In this document: one piece after another, positions 17,163 through 25,452 of the stretch
Layout: every line of letters begins with the position of its first letter
Position numbering within the stretch: position 1 is the first letter of the stretch
DNA from: Citrobacter sp. RHB25-C09
GTDB taxonomy: Bacteria; Pseudomonadota; Gammaproteobacteria; Enterobacterales; Enterobacteriaceae
Reading direction: 5' to 3'
DNA: 64,000 nt
NCBI RefSeq assembly: GCF_013836145.1
Contig: NZ_CP057483.1
Location: forward strand, 2,232,001-2,296,000
Translations under genes and position numbers: made by a program
Notes under the pieces: generated by a model
What the model was told of the DNA's origin: nothing
Seen by the model: the letters and a program-made list of their open reading frames with translations, nothing else
Databases searched by the model: none

Positions 17163-18113
17163 ATGGCTATGTATCAAAACATGCTGGTGGTAATCGATCC
17201 TAATCAGGACGATCAGCCTGCGTTACGGCGTGCGGTTTATTTACACCAACGGATTGGCGGCAAAATTAAAGCTTTTTTGCCGATTTATGACTTTTCCTAT
17301 GAAATGACTACCCTGCTGTCACCCGATGAGCGTACCGCTATGCGACAGGGCGTCATTAGTCAGCGCACCGCCTGGATCCAGGAACAAGCTAAATACTATA
17401 TCGATGCGGGTGTCCCCGTTGAGATTAAAGTGGTCTGGCACAACCGTCCATTTGAAGCCATTATCCAGGAGGTCATCAGCGGTGGTCACGATCTGGTACT
17501 GAAGATGGCGCACCAACACGACAAGCTCGAAGCGGTGATCTTTACCCCAACCGACTGGCATTTGTTGCGTAAATGTCCAAGCCCGGTATGGATGGTGAAG
17601 GACCAACCCTGGCCTGAAGGGGGGAAAGCGCTGGTGGCGGTTAACCTTGCCAGCGAGGAGCAGTATCACAATGCCCTCAACGAAAAACTGGTGAAAGAGA
17701 CCTTATTGTTGGCAGAACAGGTCAACCACACCGAAGTTCATCTTGTGGGTGCCTACCCCGTTACCCCAATCAATATTGCCATTGAGTTACCGGAATTTGA
17801 TCCCAGCGTCTATAACGATGCGATCCGGGGTCAACATCTTTTAGCCATGAAATCGCTGCGTCAAAAATTCAGTATTGATGAAAAAGTCACGCACGTTGAG
17901 AAAGGTTTGCCGGAGGAAGTCATTCCAGACTTAGCCGAGCATTTGCAGGCAGGGATTGTGGTTCTGGGTACCGTCGGGCGCACCGGGATCTCAGCCGCGT
18001 TTCTTGGCAACACAGCGGAACAGGTGATTGACCATCTGCGCTGCGACCTACTGGTCATTAAGCCCGATCAATATCAGACACCGGTTGAGATTGACGACGA
18101 AGACGACGATTAA
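17163..18113 (+). CDS. uspE: Universal stress protein E (tandem Usp)
   Basis: 316-residue protein of two Usp domains in tandem (about 1-150 and 155-305), ending in an acidic tail EIDDEDDD. The second domain has GTVGRTGISAAFLGNTAEQV, the phosphate-binding G-rich loop. E. coli UspE is induced in stationary phase and affects motility and aggregation. The in-frame ATG at 17139 is less likely than MAMYQNMLVVIDP at 17163, which follows AAGGAGAC. Fnr is the upstream neighbour; a terminator follows. Confidence 0.95.
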   Translation: MAMYQNMLVVIDPNQDDQPALRRAVYLHQRIGGKIKAFLPIYDFSYEMTTLLSPDERTAMRQGVISQRTAWIQEQAKYYIDAGVPVEIKVVWHNRPFEAIIQEVISGGHDLVLKMAHQHDKLEAVIFTPTDWHLLRKCPSPVWMVKDQPWPEGGKALVAVNLASEEQYHNALNEKLVKETLLLAEQVNHTEVHLVGAYPVTPINIAIELPEFDPSVYNDAIRGQHLLAMKSLRQKFSIDEKVTHVEKGLPEEVIPDLAEHLQAGIVVLGTVGRTGISAAFLGNTAEQVIDHLRCDLLVIKPDQYQTPVEIDDEDDD

Positions 18114-18133
18114 ATAACACGCTATAAATGACT

Positions 18134-18158
18134 AAGGCCCGACTCTTCGGGCCTTTTC
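18134..18158 (+). terminator. Terminator after uspE
   Basis: Stem AAGGCCCGA / TCGGGCCTT with TTTTCTC after it, lying between the convergent uspE and ynaJ genes; it touches the ynaJ stop codon. Confidence 0.8.
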
Positions 18159-18419
18159 TCATTTCTGGTCATCGCCACCGAGGAAATAAATCCCTAACGG
18201 AATCGCCAGCAGAATTGTAAAGACGAGGCTGTAGACACAAATCATGGAGGACTGAATAACATACATTGATGTCGTCCAGTCGGACAACGGAATGTCGTAC
18301 TGCTCAATCACACCACCAATCGTAGCCCGCGTCACCACGGTCGCCGCGATAATAAACACACCCAGCAGGCACAGCAGAAACTTTTTGCCCTTCGCCGTCT
18401 TAAGCTTTCCGAAAATCAT
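18159..18419 (-). CDS. ynaJ: YnaJ, DUF2534 small inner-membrane protein
   Basis: 86-residue protein with two predicted membrane helices, KKFLLCLLGVFIIAATVV and an SMICVYSLVFTILLAIPLG stretch, and a basic N-terminal tip. It belongs to DUF2534 and matches E. coli YnaJ in length and sequence (TRATIGGVIEQYDIPLSDW). Function unknown. AAAGGA precedes the ATG at 18419. It marks the end of the conserved fnr-uspE block; the next 2.8 kb differs from K-12. Confidence 0.92.
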   Translation of the reverse strand: MIFGKLKTAKGKKFLLCLLGVFIIAATVVTRATIGGVIEQYDIPLSDWTTSMYVIQSSMICVYSLVFTILLAIPLGIYFLGGDDQK

Positions 18420-18489
18420 TAGCGCATCCTTTAATAGCTGAAAGCCTTGTTACGTGCGCGTAACAATACCATGACGACCCGTCAACGTG

Positions 18490-18873
18490 CTACTCAACAA
18501 TTTCGATATAATTCCCGTCAGGATCCTTGATCACGGCTTCGTAGTAACCATCGCCGGTAGTTCGTGGCGGCGACACCAGAATCCCCTTTTCCTCGGCTTT
18601 TTTAGCCAGCGCGTTCACCTGCTCCTTACTTCCCACAGAAAGCGCAAGATGAACCCAACCCGTGGTGTGATTGTCAGGAAGCACTGACCGTAAGCGGGGT
18701 TTGGTCATCAGTTCAATGGCAATCTCCTCACCGACTCTGACAAAATACGACTCAAATCCCGGATTGTTTTCACTGCAATACTTCTCGTTGATCGTCCCAC
18801 CAAAAAAGTCGCCCCAGAAACGTGCCATCGTTTCGAGATCCGTGGTCCATAACGCCATATGGGCTATTTTCAT
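18490..18873 (-). CDS. VOC-superfamily protein (glyoxalase/bleomycin-resistance fold)
   Basis: 127-residue single VOC domain. MKIAHMALWTTDLETMARFW opens the fold with a metal-type His; GWVHLALSVGSKEQVNAL carries a second His, and the end YYEAVIKDPDGNYIEIVE a Glu, a pattern that suits a metal-dependent enzyme. The substrate cannot be told. GAGGTG precedes the ATG at 18873. It diverges from a DeoR-type regulator gene, 98 bp away, which may control it. This pair is not part of the K-12 order at this place. Confidence 0.8.
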   Translation of the reverse strand: MKIAHMALWTTDLETMARFWGDFFGGTINEKYCSENNPGFESYFVRVGEEIAIELMTKPRLRSVLPDNHTTGWVHLALSVGSKEQVNALAKKAEEKGILVSPPRTTGDGYYEAVIKDPDGNYIEIVE

Positions 18874-18902
18874 CGTTCACCTCAGTTTCATCATCCACCA
18901 TG

Positions 18903-18990
18903 TTGACAGCAATCCTCTTTATGCACGATCATGCAGCTTATTGCTCGAAGGTACAAAAATCAGGATTTATTATGCTCGATTATGCAGCTT
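18903..18990 (+). promoter_or_regulatory. Promoter and repeated operator-like motif of the DeoR-type gene
   Basis: TTGACA (18903-18908) and GATCAT (18927-18932) form a possible promoter. Two near-identical 19-mers, ATGCACGATCATGCAGCTT at 18921 and ATGCTCGATTATGCAGCTT at 18972, are 51 bp apart and differ at two positions. One covers the -10, the other the start codon. Confidence 0.5.
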
Positions 18991-19742
18991 TCCCGGAACA
19001 GCGACAAGCGCTTATTCAACAAATTCTTCTGGAAAATGGGCGCGTGGTTTGTAGCGACCTTGCCAGTAGGCTGAACGTGTCAGAACATACCATTCGCCGT
19101 GATTTACAAGAACTTAGCAAAGAAGGCATTTGCAAAAAGGTCTATGGTGGCGCGGTCGTGATGCTTCCTGAATCCGCTGACTATGCCGCGCGTAAGAGCA
19201 ATAAACCAGAACAAAAGAGCAGTATCGCGCAGAAATGTGCACGACTGGTCAAGTCCGGCAGTTGTATATTCATCGATTCCGGCACAACAAACCTGATGAT
19301 GGCCGAAGCATTGCCCGCCGAACTCGCGCTGACCGTCGTCACCAACGCGCCTGACATTGCTGCCGTATTGCTTAAAAAACCACTGTTCAACGTCATTATG
19401 CTGGGTGGTCAACTGCAACGCACAACAGGTGGCAGCGTTGGCGCAACGGCCATCGCGCAGCTATCCGAAATTTTCTTCGATCAGGGATTTATCGGCGGCT
19501 GTGCCATGGCACCCGAGTCTGGCCTTACGGGGTTTGATTTCAGCGACTGCGAATTCAAACGCGCGGTGATCCATCAATGCAATGAGACGATAGTGTCACT
19601 CACCGCCGATAAAATCCCCGCCGTTGCCCGCTATGTTGTCGCCAAAAGCAGTGAGATTGACGTACTGGTGGTTGAGGAAAACATCAGCAAGGAGTACGGC
19701 GAAGCCTTTCGCGAACATGACATTCGCATTTATACCGTATGA
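18972..19742 (+). CDS. DeoR/GlpR-family transcription regulator
   Basis: 256-residue repressor. An N-terminal winged helix-turn-helix (RQALIQQILLENGRVVCSDL, then SEHTIRRDLQELSKEG) is followed by a DeoR sensor domain with IFIDSGTTNLMMAEAL, the phosphate-binding loop for a phosphorylated sugar, and VVTNAPDIA. DeoR regulators usually answer to sugar phosphates; the effector is unknown. The frame is open back to 18822, but MLDYAAFPEQRQ (18972) gives the family N-terminus; MHDHAAY at 18921 is a second option in the same frame. No sugar operon is next to it. Confidence 0.85.
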   Translation: MLDYAAFPEQRQALIQQILLENGRVVCSDLASRLNVSEHTIRRDLQELSKEGICKKVYGGAVVMLPESADYAARKSNKPEQKSSIAQKCARLVKSGSCIFIDSGTTNLMMAEALPAELALTVVTNAPDIAAVLLKKPLFNVIMLGGQLQRTTGGSVGATAIAQLSEIFFDQGFIGGCAMAPESGLTGFDFSDCEFKRAVIHQCNETIVSLTADKIPAVARYVVAKSSEIDVLVVEENISKEYGEAFREHDIRIYTV

Positions 19743-19834
19743 AGTCGCAAGCGAAAATCTGCCTTTCTCGCTCTTTTTAGTCACCAGCAAGGCATTAAAT
19801 ATTTATTAGAATCAATGACTTAAAAAACAACGCA

Positions 19835-20428
19835 TCACTCAGGAATAATTTGCTTTAGTGCCAGACCCGCCAGGCGCACGGTTTGCTGTAATCGTTCCAG
19901 GCTATCTCCAGCTCGCGCTTTCGCGGAAAGGCCAGACATCAACGTACTCATAAAGTCTGTCAACCTAACGGCGTCCTGCGGGTACTGCCGGGCAATATAG
20001 TCGTGAATGCTCTGTTCAGCAGCCGTGTATAACGCACTCGCCGCTTCGCGAGCCTCGGGATCGTTGCAATGGGTGCCTTCCAGCACCAGGCAGCCGGACG
20101 CGGTCTGATCAGCAACGTAGCGTTTTGCCGCCTCGTTCAGAACGTCAGTCAAACATTCAGCCACCGGACGATCGTTACGTAAAAGCGACGCTAATGGGAT
20201 TGCACCGGTACGGTTATAGCGTTCCAGTACACGTGTATACAGCCCAAACTTACTGCCAAATGCTGCATAGAAACTCGGCGGATTGATACCAAATGCTTTT
20301 GTCAGATCGGCGACGCTCACCGCGTCATATCCTTGCGAATGAAAAAGATACTGTGCAGTTTCAATGGCTTGATCAAGATCAAACCGACGAGGGCGTCCCG
20401 GGGTTCGTCTAATTTTTGTAGTGCTCAC
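19835..20428 (-). CDS. bdcR: TetR-family regulator BdcR
   Basis: 197-residue repressor closely resembling E. coli BdcR (YjgJ), which controls bdcA. The N-terminal helix-turn-helix is AVSVADLTKAFGINPPSFYAAFGS, and the C-terminal part keeps GCLVLEGTHCNDPEAR and FMSTLMSGLSAKARAG. An ATG at 20449 is in frame. GTG at 20428 is preferred: AAGGAG is 7 nt ahead, and the N-terminus then has the same length as E. coli BdcR. It is divergent from bdcA with two palindromes between or over the starts. In E. coli the pair sits elsewhere, near argI. Confidence 0.85.
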   Translation of the reverse strand: MSTTKIRRTPGRPRRFDLDQAIETAQYLFHSQGYDAVSVADLTKAFGINPPSFYAAFGSKFGLYTRVLERYNRTGAIPLASLLRNDRPVAECLTDVLNEAAKRYVADQTASGCLVLEGTHCNDPEAREAASALYTAAEQSIHDYIARQYPQDAVRLTDFMSTLMSGLSAKARAGDSLERLQQTVRLAGLALKQIIPE

Positions 20429-20432
20429 TACA
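20417..20432. promoter_or_regulatory. BdcR-type operator 1
   Basis: TGTAGTGCTCACTACA is a perfect palindrome around CT. It overlaps the preferred GTG start of bdcR. Confidence 0.6.
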
Positions 20433-20466
20433 TTACTCCTTGACGGCATGAGTTACCGCAGCATAT

Positions 20467-20482
20467 TGTAATCTTCACTACA
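20467..20482. promoter_or_regulatory. BdcR-type operator 2
   Basis: TGTAATCTTCACTACA shares TGTA-N8-TACA and the CACTACA half with operator 1, exactly 50 bp away. The wider TATTGTA-N8-TACAATA is palindromic. It lies just before the bdcA start. Confidence 0.6.
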
Positions 20483-20501
20483 ATATCATGAGGCGAGTGT
20501 T

Positions 20502-21215
20502 ATGGCTGCATTACAAAAGAAATCTGTACTGGTCATGGGTGGAAGTCGTGGAATTGGCGCGTCGATCGTTCGGCGTTTTAAGGCTGATGGCGCATCGGTC
20601 ATTTTCAGCTACGCCGGTTCACCCGAGGCCGCAGAACAACTGGCGAAAGAAACCGGAAGTACCGCTGTGCTCACGGACAGTGCCGACCGTGATGCGGTGA
20701 TAAAACTGGTGCGTGACAGCGGACCTTTGGATGTTCTGGTCGTTAACGCGGGTATCGCTCTCTTCGGCGACGCGCTGGAACAAGACAGCGACGCTGTCGA
20801 CCGTTTATTCCGTATCAACATTCATGCACCCTACCATGCCGCCGTTGAAGCAGCACGTCAGATGCCGGAAGGTGGTCGTATTATTGTGATTGGTTCCGTG
20901 AATGGCGATCGTATGCCGATACCGGGAATGGCGTCATATGCCGTGAGTAAATCAGCCTTACAGGGTCTGGCGCGCGGCTTAGCGCGTGACTTTGGTCCTC
21001 GGGGAATTACCGTCAACGTTGTTCAACCTGGCCCTATCGACACCGATGCCAACCCGGAATCAGGCCCGATGAAGGAACTGATGCACAGCTTTATGGCTAT
21101 TAAGCGCCATGGCAGACCTGAAGAAGTTGCGGGGATGGTGGCATGGCTGGCGGGCCCGGAAGCCTCTTTTGTAACCGGTGCGATGCACACGATTGATGGC
21201 GCGTTTGGCGCCTGA
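20502..21215 (+). CDS. bdcA: SDR-family protein BdcA, cyclic-di-GMP-binding biofilm dispersal factor
   Basis: 237-residue short-chain dehydrogenase/reductase fold. The NADP-type glycine motif is GGSRGIG (about 14-20), the NAG motif is in VVNAGIALFG, and the catalytic Ser and YxxxK are in IGSVNGDRMPIPGMASYAVSKSAL. Long blocks such as QPGPIDTDANP and GPEASFVTGAMHTIDGAFGA match E. coli BdcA (YjgI), which lowers free c-di-GMP and promotes dispersal. Divergent from its presumed repressor bdcR. A c-di-GMP maker (dgcM) is 6 kb away. Confidence 0.87.
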   Translation: MAALQKKSVLVMGGSRGIGASIVRRFKADGASVIFSYAGSPEAAEQLAKETGSTAVLTDSADRDAVIKLVRDSGPLDVLVVNAGIALFGDALEQDSDAVDRLFRINIHAPYHAAVEAARQMPEGGRIIVIGSVNGDRMPIPGMASYAVSKSALQGLARGLARDFGPRGITVNVVQPGPIDTDANPESGPMKELMHSFMAIKRHGRPEEVAGMVAWLAGPEASFVTGAMHTIDGAFGA

Positions 21216-21256
21216 TTGCGGGACGGGGTTTCGCAACTGCGAAACCCCGAACTCAC

Positions 21257-22870
21257 TTAGTGCTTCACTAAATACATCGTGCGACTGTAAGCCACGTCCT
21301 CAGGGTTAAGGATGGGGTAACCTTTCAGCCACGGCTTGATTAAGCGGCCGTTGGTGTACTGATAAATCGGCGCAATCGGTGCCTGCTCCATCAGAATTTT
21401 TTCAGCCGCGTTGTAGTCGGCATTGCGTGCTTGCGCCGTGTTTTCCATCGTTGCCTGGGTAATGACTTTGTCATAGGCCGGATTGTTAAAACGGGAAATA
21501 TTTCCCGAGTGCGTTGAGGTCAGCAGAGAAAGGAATGTTGATGGTTCGTTGTAATCCCCTACCCAGGAGGCGCGGATCACATCGAAATTACCGGTGTTAC
21601 GGCTATCAATATAGGTTTTCCATTCCTGGTTTTGCAGCTTCACATCAACGCCCAGGTTTTTCTTCCACATCGACGCTACAGCGATGGCAATCTTCTGATG
21701 GTTTTCGGATGTATTGTATAACAGCGTCAGCTTGAGCGGTTTTTGCGGGCCGTAGCCCGCCGCACGTAATAACGTTTTCGCCTGTGCGTTGAGCTCTTCC
21801 TGGCTCATCTGCTCAAACGGTGAAGGTTCAGGTGTAAACCCGGCGGTCACGTCTGGGGTAAAATGCCAGGCCGGTTTTTCGCCCGTGCCCAGCACTTTCT
21901 CCGCCATAATGCGGCGATCAATCGTCATGCTTAGCGCCAGACGTACCCGGGAATCGGCAGTCGGGCCTTTCTGAGTGTTAAAGGCGTAATAATAGGTGCC
22001 CAACTGCGGAGGCGTATAAACCTGCCCTGGGATATCCTTCATCAACTTTTGATACATGTTTTTCGGGAAGGATTCGGTGATATCAATATCCCCTGCCAGA
22101 TAGCGTTTGGTGGCGGAAGATTCCTGATTAATCGGTAGAAAGGTGACTTTTTGCAGCACCGTTTTCGCATTATCCCAGTAATGGCTGTTAGGCACCACGA
22201 CCAGCTTCTCATTCACTACGCGATCTTTTAACACATAAGCGCCGTTACCCACCAGGTTGCCCGGTTTAGTCCACTCTTTACCGCTTTCCACATTGGCTTT
22301 TTGCACCGGATAAAAAGCAAAACTTGCTGTCAGATTGGCAAACCATGGCAGCGGCTTATCCAGTTGCACTTTCAGGGTGCGGTCATCCAGGGCAGTCACA
22401 CCGAGTTTGTCCGGCGTTGCTTTGCCATCCACTATCGCCTGAGCATTAGTAATTCCCGCCAGCGCGGCAAACCAGGCAAAAGGAGACAGGGTTTTCGGGT
22501 CAACCAATCGTTGCCAGCTATAGACGAAATCCTGCGCGGTAACGGGCGTACCATCGGCCCATTTCGCGTTGTCACGCAGAGTAAACGTCCAGATGCGGTT
22601 GTCGTTGCTTTTCCATTGCGTCGCAACGCCAGGGATGATCTCCCCTTTTTCATTCTGATTAACCAGTCCTTCAAACAGGTCGCGAATGACTTGAATTTCC
22701 GGTAGGCCAACCGCTTTGGCCGGGTCGAGCGATGCGGGTTCATCCTTGATATGGCGAACCAGTTCCTGCTTCTCTGCCAGTACCGTTCCGCCGGGAACAT
22801 CTGCAGCATAAGAGAGTGAAATGCTGCTAACCAACAGCGCGCAACAGGTTACTGAAACAGAGTGCTTCAT
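21257..22870 (-). CDS. mppA: Murein tripeptide-binding protein MppA
   Basis: 537-residue periplasmic solute-binding protein of the OppA family. It has a signal peptide (MKHSVSVTCCALLVSSISLSY ending near AADVP), the SBP_bac_5 fold, and signature WTFTLRDNAKWADGTPVTAQDFVYSWQR. It binds L-Ala-gamma-D-Glu-meso-DAP and delivers it to the Opp permease for peptidoglycan recycling. Next to mpaA and ycjG, which degrade the same peptide. In K-12 the regulator gene pgrR lies between mppA and mpaA; here the two are only 183 bp apart. Confidence 0.93.
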   Translation of the reverse strand: MKHSVSVTCCALLVSSISLSYAADVPGGTVLAEKQELVRHIKDEPASLDPAKAVGLPEIQVIRDLFEGLVNQNEKGEIIPGVATQWKSNDNRIWTFTLRDNAKWADGTPVTAQDFVYSWQRLVDPKTLSPFAWFAALAGITNAQAIVDGKATPDKLGVTALDDRTLKVQLDKPLPWFANLTASFAFYPVQKANVESGKEWTKPGNLVGNGAYVLKDRVVNEKLVVVPNSHYWDNAKTVLQKVTFLPINQESSATKRYLAGDIDITESFPKNMYQKLMKDIPGQVYTPPQLGTYYYAFNTQKGPTADSRVRLALSMTIDRRIMAEKVLGTGEKPAWHFTPDVTAGFTPEPSPFEQMSQEELNAQAKTLLRAAGYGPQKPLKLTLLYNTSENHQKIAIAVASMWKKNLGVDVKLQNQEWKTYIDSRNTGNFDVIRASWVGDYNEPSTFLSLLTSTHSGNISRFNNPAYDKVITQATMENTAQARNADYNAAEKILMEQAPIAPIYQYTNGRLIKPWLKGYPILNPEDVAYSRTMYLVKH

Positions 22871-23053
22871 ACGATACCCTCAATCCGGTCATTAGACGTT
22901 TGCGTAATTATTTGTTTCACCTGAAAGAAATGCAATTACCTTACGGCAAAAAATTGATATTGCAGCTAAAAAAATGCGCTGACGAAAACGATTTGCTTAT
23001 CCATAAAATTTGCACAACACTGCGAAGAAGAACTTCAGGATACAGAGACGCTT

Positions 23054-23782
23054 ATGACACTTTCCCGTCCCCGTGCCGAACGCGGCGCATTTCCGCCAGG
23101 AACTGAACATTATGGCCGTTCACTGCTTGGCGCCCCGCTTATCTGGTTTCCGGCCCCAGCCGCTGACCGCGAAACGGGGTTGATTATCGCCGGCACCCAT
23201 GGCGATGAGAATTCTTCGGTGGTGACGTTATCCTGCGCGCTACGCACACTAACGCCCTCCCTGCGCCGCCATCATGTGATCCTCGCCGTGAACCCGGATG
23301 GATGCCAGTTAGGACTGCGCGCCAATGCCAACGGTGTTGATCTCAATCGTAATTTTCCGGCAGCGAACTGGAAGCCTGGTGAAACGGTGTATCGCTGGAA
23401 TAGCGCGGCTGAAGAGCGCGACGTCGTCTTGTTGACGGGAGATCACCCCGGTTCTGAACCAGAAACCCGGGCGCTGTGTCAGTTGATTCATCAGATTCAT
23501 CCGGCGTGGGTTGTCTCGTTCCATGACCCGCTGGCCTGTATTGAAGACCCGGGCAACAGTGAACTCGGCGCATGGCTGGCGCAGGCGTTCGAACTGCCGC
23601 TGGTGACCAGCGTCGGATACGAAACGCCAGGCTCTTTCGGCAGTTGGTGTGCAGATCTCGACTTACCCTGCATCACCGCTGAGTTTCCGCCGATCTCCTC
23701 TGACGAAGCCAGTGAGAAGTATCTGCAAGCAATGTCCACGCTCCTGCACTGGCACCCTAAAGATGCAATTGCCCGGTCGTAA
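23054..23782 (+). CDS. mpaA: Murein peptide amidase A
   Basis: 242-residue cytoplasmic M14-family carboxypeptidase that cuts the D-Glu/meso-DAP bond of free murein tripeptide. Zinc ligands are visible in GTHGDENSS (His, Glu) and SFHDPLA (His), the substrate-binding NANGVDLNRNFPAANW is conserved, and the catalytic Glu is in CITAEFPPIS. Full length compared with E. coli. The product L-Ala-D-Glu is the substrate of the convergent ycjG, whose 3' end overlaps this gene by 26 bp. Confidence 0.93.
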   Translation: MTLSRPRAERGAFPPGTEHYGRSLLGAPLIWFPAPAADRETGLIIAGTHGDENSSVVTLSCALRTLTPSLRRHHVILAVNPDGCQLGLRANANGVDLNRNFPAANWKPGETVYRWNSAAEERDVVLLTGDHPGSEPETRALCQLIHQIHPAWVVSFHDPLACIEDPGNSELGAWLAQAFELPLVTSVGYETPGSFGSWCADLDLPCITAEFPPISSDEASEKYLQAMSTLLHWHPKDAIARS

Positions 23783-24722
23783 AGTGCAGCGCGGGTTCAA
23801 CGTCAACGGCCAACCAGGTGGGGCCATCCAGGTCTGCAAAGCTAACGGACGGCGTTAGCGGTAACGCTGCGCTAATTGCCCGCGAGGTACAGAGCATACA
23901 CCCCAGCATCAACGCGAAACCCTGCTCGCGCGCTTCTTTTGCCAGGGCCAGGGCCTCTGTCAGTCCCCCGGTTTTATCAAGTTTGATATTTACCATTTCA
24001 TACCGCCCATGCAGCGCCTTCAGGCTGCTACGGGTATGACAACTTTCATCCGCGCAGACTGGCAAAGGGTGAACAAAATTCTCCAGCGCGGCATCATCCT
24101 GCGCCGGGAGCGGTTGTTCCAGCATCGCCACATTAAGATCGGCTAACAGCTGGCAGCGGGCAGCAAGCCCCTCGGCGCGCCAGGATTCATTGGCATCAAC
24201 AATGATTGTTGCCTCCGGTACCGCTGAACGGATCGCCACCATCCGCTCGCTGATGAGCCGGTCATCCAGCTTCACTTTTAACAGTCTGGCTCCGGCCTCC
24301 CACAGGGCGGCTGCACTGCCCGCCATCTGCTCCGGCGTACCAATCACTACTGTCTGGGCGGTGGCAATTGTCTCGGGCAACGACACTCCGATATTTTCAG
24401 CAAGCGTTTGCTGCTGTTTTCGTGCACTTAAATCCCACAACGCACAATCCACGGCGTTGCGCGCAGCGCCTGCGGGTAGCAACTGTTGCAATTCTTCCCG
24501 GCTAAGCCCCTTTTCCAGTTGTGGTGCAATACTCATGATCTGAGCAAGGACCGAAGCATCGCTCTCACCGTAACGCGGATAAGGTGTGCATTCCCCGACG
24601 CCTTTAATGCCGTCTTCTTCCAGTTCAACCACCACGACACGCGCTTCACTGCGACTCCCACGAGCGATGACAAACGGAGTATGCAGCGGCCATGCTTCCT
24701 CATAAACCTTCACAGATCTCAT
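23757..24722 (-). CDS. ycjG: L-Ala-D/L-Glu epimerase
   Basis: 321-residue enolase-superfamily enzyme (muconate-lactonising subgroup) that epimerises L-Ala-D-Glu to L-Ala-L-Glu so that peptidases can use it. Acid/base lysines lie in LKVKLDD and VNIKLDKTGG, and metal ligands in IIVDANES, MLEQPLP and VCADESCH. It completes murein peptide recycling with mppA and mpaA. The ATG at 24722 faces tpx. The 3' ends of ycjG and mpaA overlap by 26 bp. Confidence 0.93.
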   Translation of the reverse strand: MRSVKVYEEAWPLHTPFVIARGSRSEARVVVVELEEDGIKGVGECTPYPRYGESDASVLAQIMSIAPQLEKGLSREELQQLLPAGAARNAVDCALWDLSARKQQQTLAENIGVSLPETIATAQTVVIGTPEQMAGSAAALWEAGARLLKVKLDDRLISERMVAIRSAVPEATIIVDANESWRAEGLAARCQLLADLNVAMLEQPLPAQDDAALENFVHPLPVCADESCHTRSSLKALHGRYEMVNIKLDKTGGLTEALALAKEAREQGFALMLGCMLCTSRAISAALPLTPSVSFADLDGPTWLAVDVEPALHFTTGQLHL

Positions 24723-24843
24723 TTTTTCTCCTCATGCAGTGACGTGGTCGATTGTGCGTTTTATAGAAATAGGGTTTGCCGTGTTATTGACTGTTGGCAT
24801 AAACTAGCTGCGACGTTAACTATATGTAAACAGGAAGATAACC

Positions 24844-25350
24844 ATGTCACAAACCGTTCATTTCCAGGGCAACCCGGTTGCTGTCGCCAATTCCATTCCT
24901 CAGGCGGGCAGCAAAGCGCAGCCTTTTACCCTCGTGGCAAAAGATCTGTCTGACGTCGCACTGAGCCAGTTTGCTGGCAAACGCAAAGTGCTGAATATTT
25001 TCCCAAGCATTGATACCGGCGTTTGCGCGGCATCAGTACGTAAGTTTAACCAACTGGCCACTGAAATCGAAAATACCGTCGTTCTGTGTATTTCTGCTGA
25101 CCTGCCGTTCGCACAGTCCCGCTTCTGCGGTGCAGAAGGTCTGAGCAACGTAATCACCCTGTCGACGCTGCGTAATGCTGATTTCCTGAAAAACTACGGC
25201 GTTGAAATTACTGACGGTCCGCTGAAAGGCCTGGCTGCCCGTGCCGTCGTAGTGATCGATGAAAACGACAACGTTGTGTTCAGCCAACTGGTGAATGAAA
25301 TCACCACCGAGCCGGACTATGAAGCAGCGCTGAACGTGCTGAAAGCGTAA
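24844..25350 (+). CDS. tpx: Thiol peroxidase Tpx
   Basis: 168-residue atypical 2-Cys peroxiredoxin that reduces alkyl hydroperoxides with thioredoxin; in E. coli it is reported as periplasmic or cytosolic. The peroxidatic C61 is in PSIDTGVCAASV and the resolving C95 in SRFCGAEG, at the positions of E. coli Tpx. Full length. AGGAAGATAACC precedes the ATG. A short hairpin terminator follows. Confidence 0.96.
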   Translation: MSQTVHFQGNPVAVANSIPQAGSKAQPFTLVAKDLSDVALSQFAGKRKVLNIFPSIDTGVCAASVRKFNQLATEIENTVVLCISADLPFAQSRFCGAEGLSNVITLSTLRNADFLKNYGVEITDGPLKGLAARAVVVIDENDNVVFSQLVNEITTEPDYEAALNVLKA

Positions 25351-25353
25351 CAG

Positions 25354-25372
25354 AAAGAACCAGGTTCTTTTT
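25354..25372 (+). terminator. Terminator after tpx
   Basis: Stem AAAGAAC / GTTCTTT with a CAG loop and extra Ts, 4 bp after the stop codon. Confidence 0.65.
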
Positions 25373-25450
25373 GCCGGATGGCGCCTGGCACCTTATCCGG
25401 CCTACTAACGCATTAGCTCGTAGGCCAGACAAACGCAGCGCCATCCGCCC
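25373..25450. repeat. REP pair (BIME) between tpx and tyrR
   Basis: GCCGGATGGCGCCTGGCACC...TTATCCGGCC on the left and GTAGGCCAGAC...GCGCCATCCGCC on the right are two REP units in opposite orientation between convergent genes. Confidence 0.8.
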
Positions 25451-25452
25451 TC

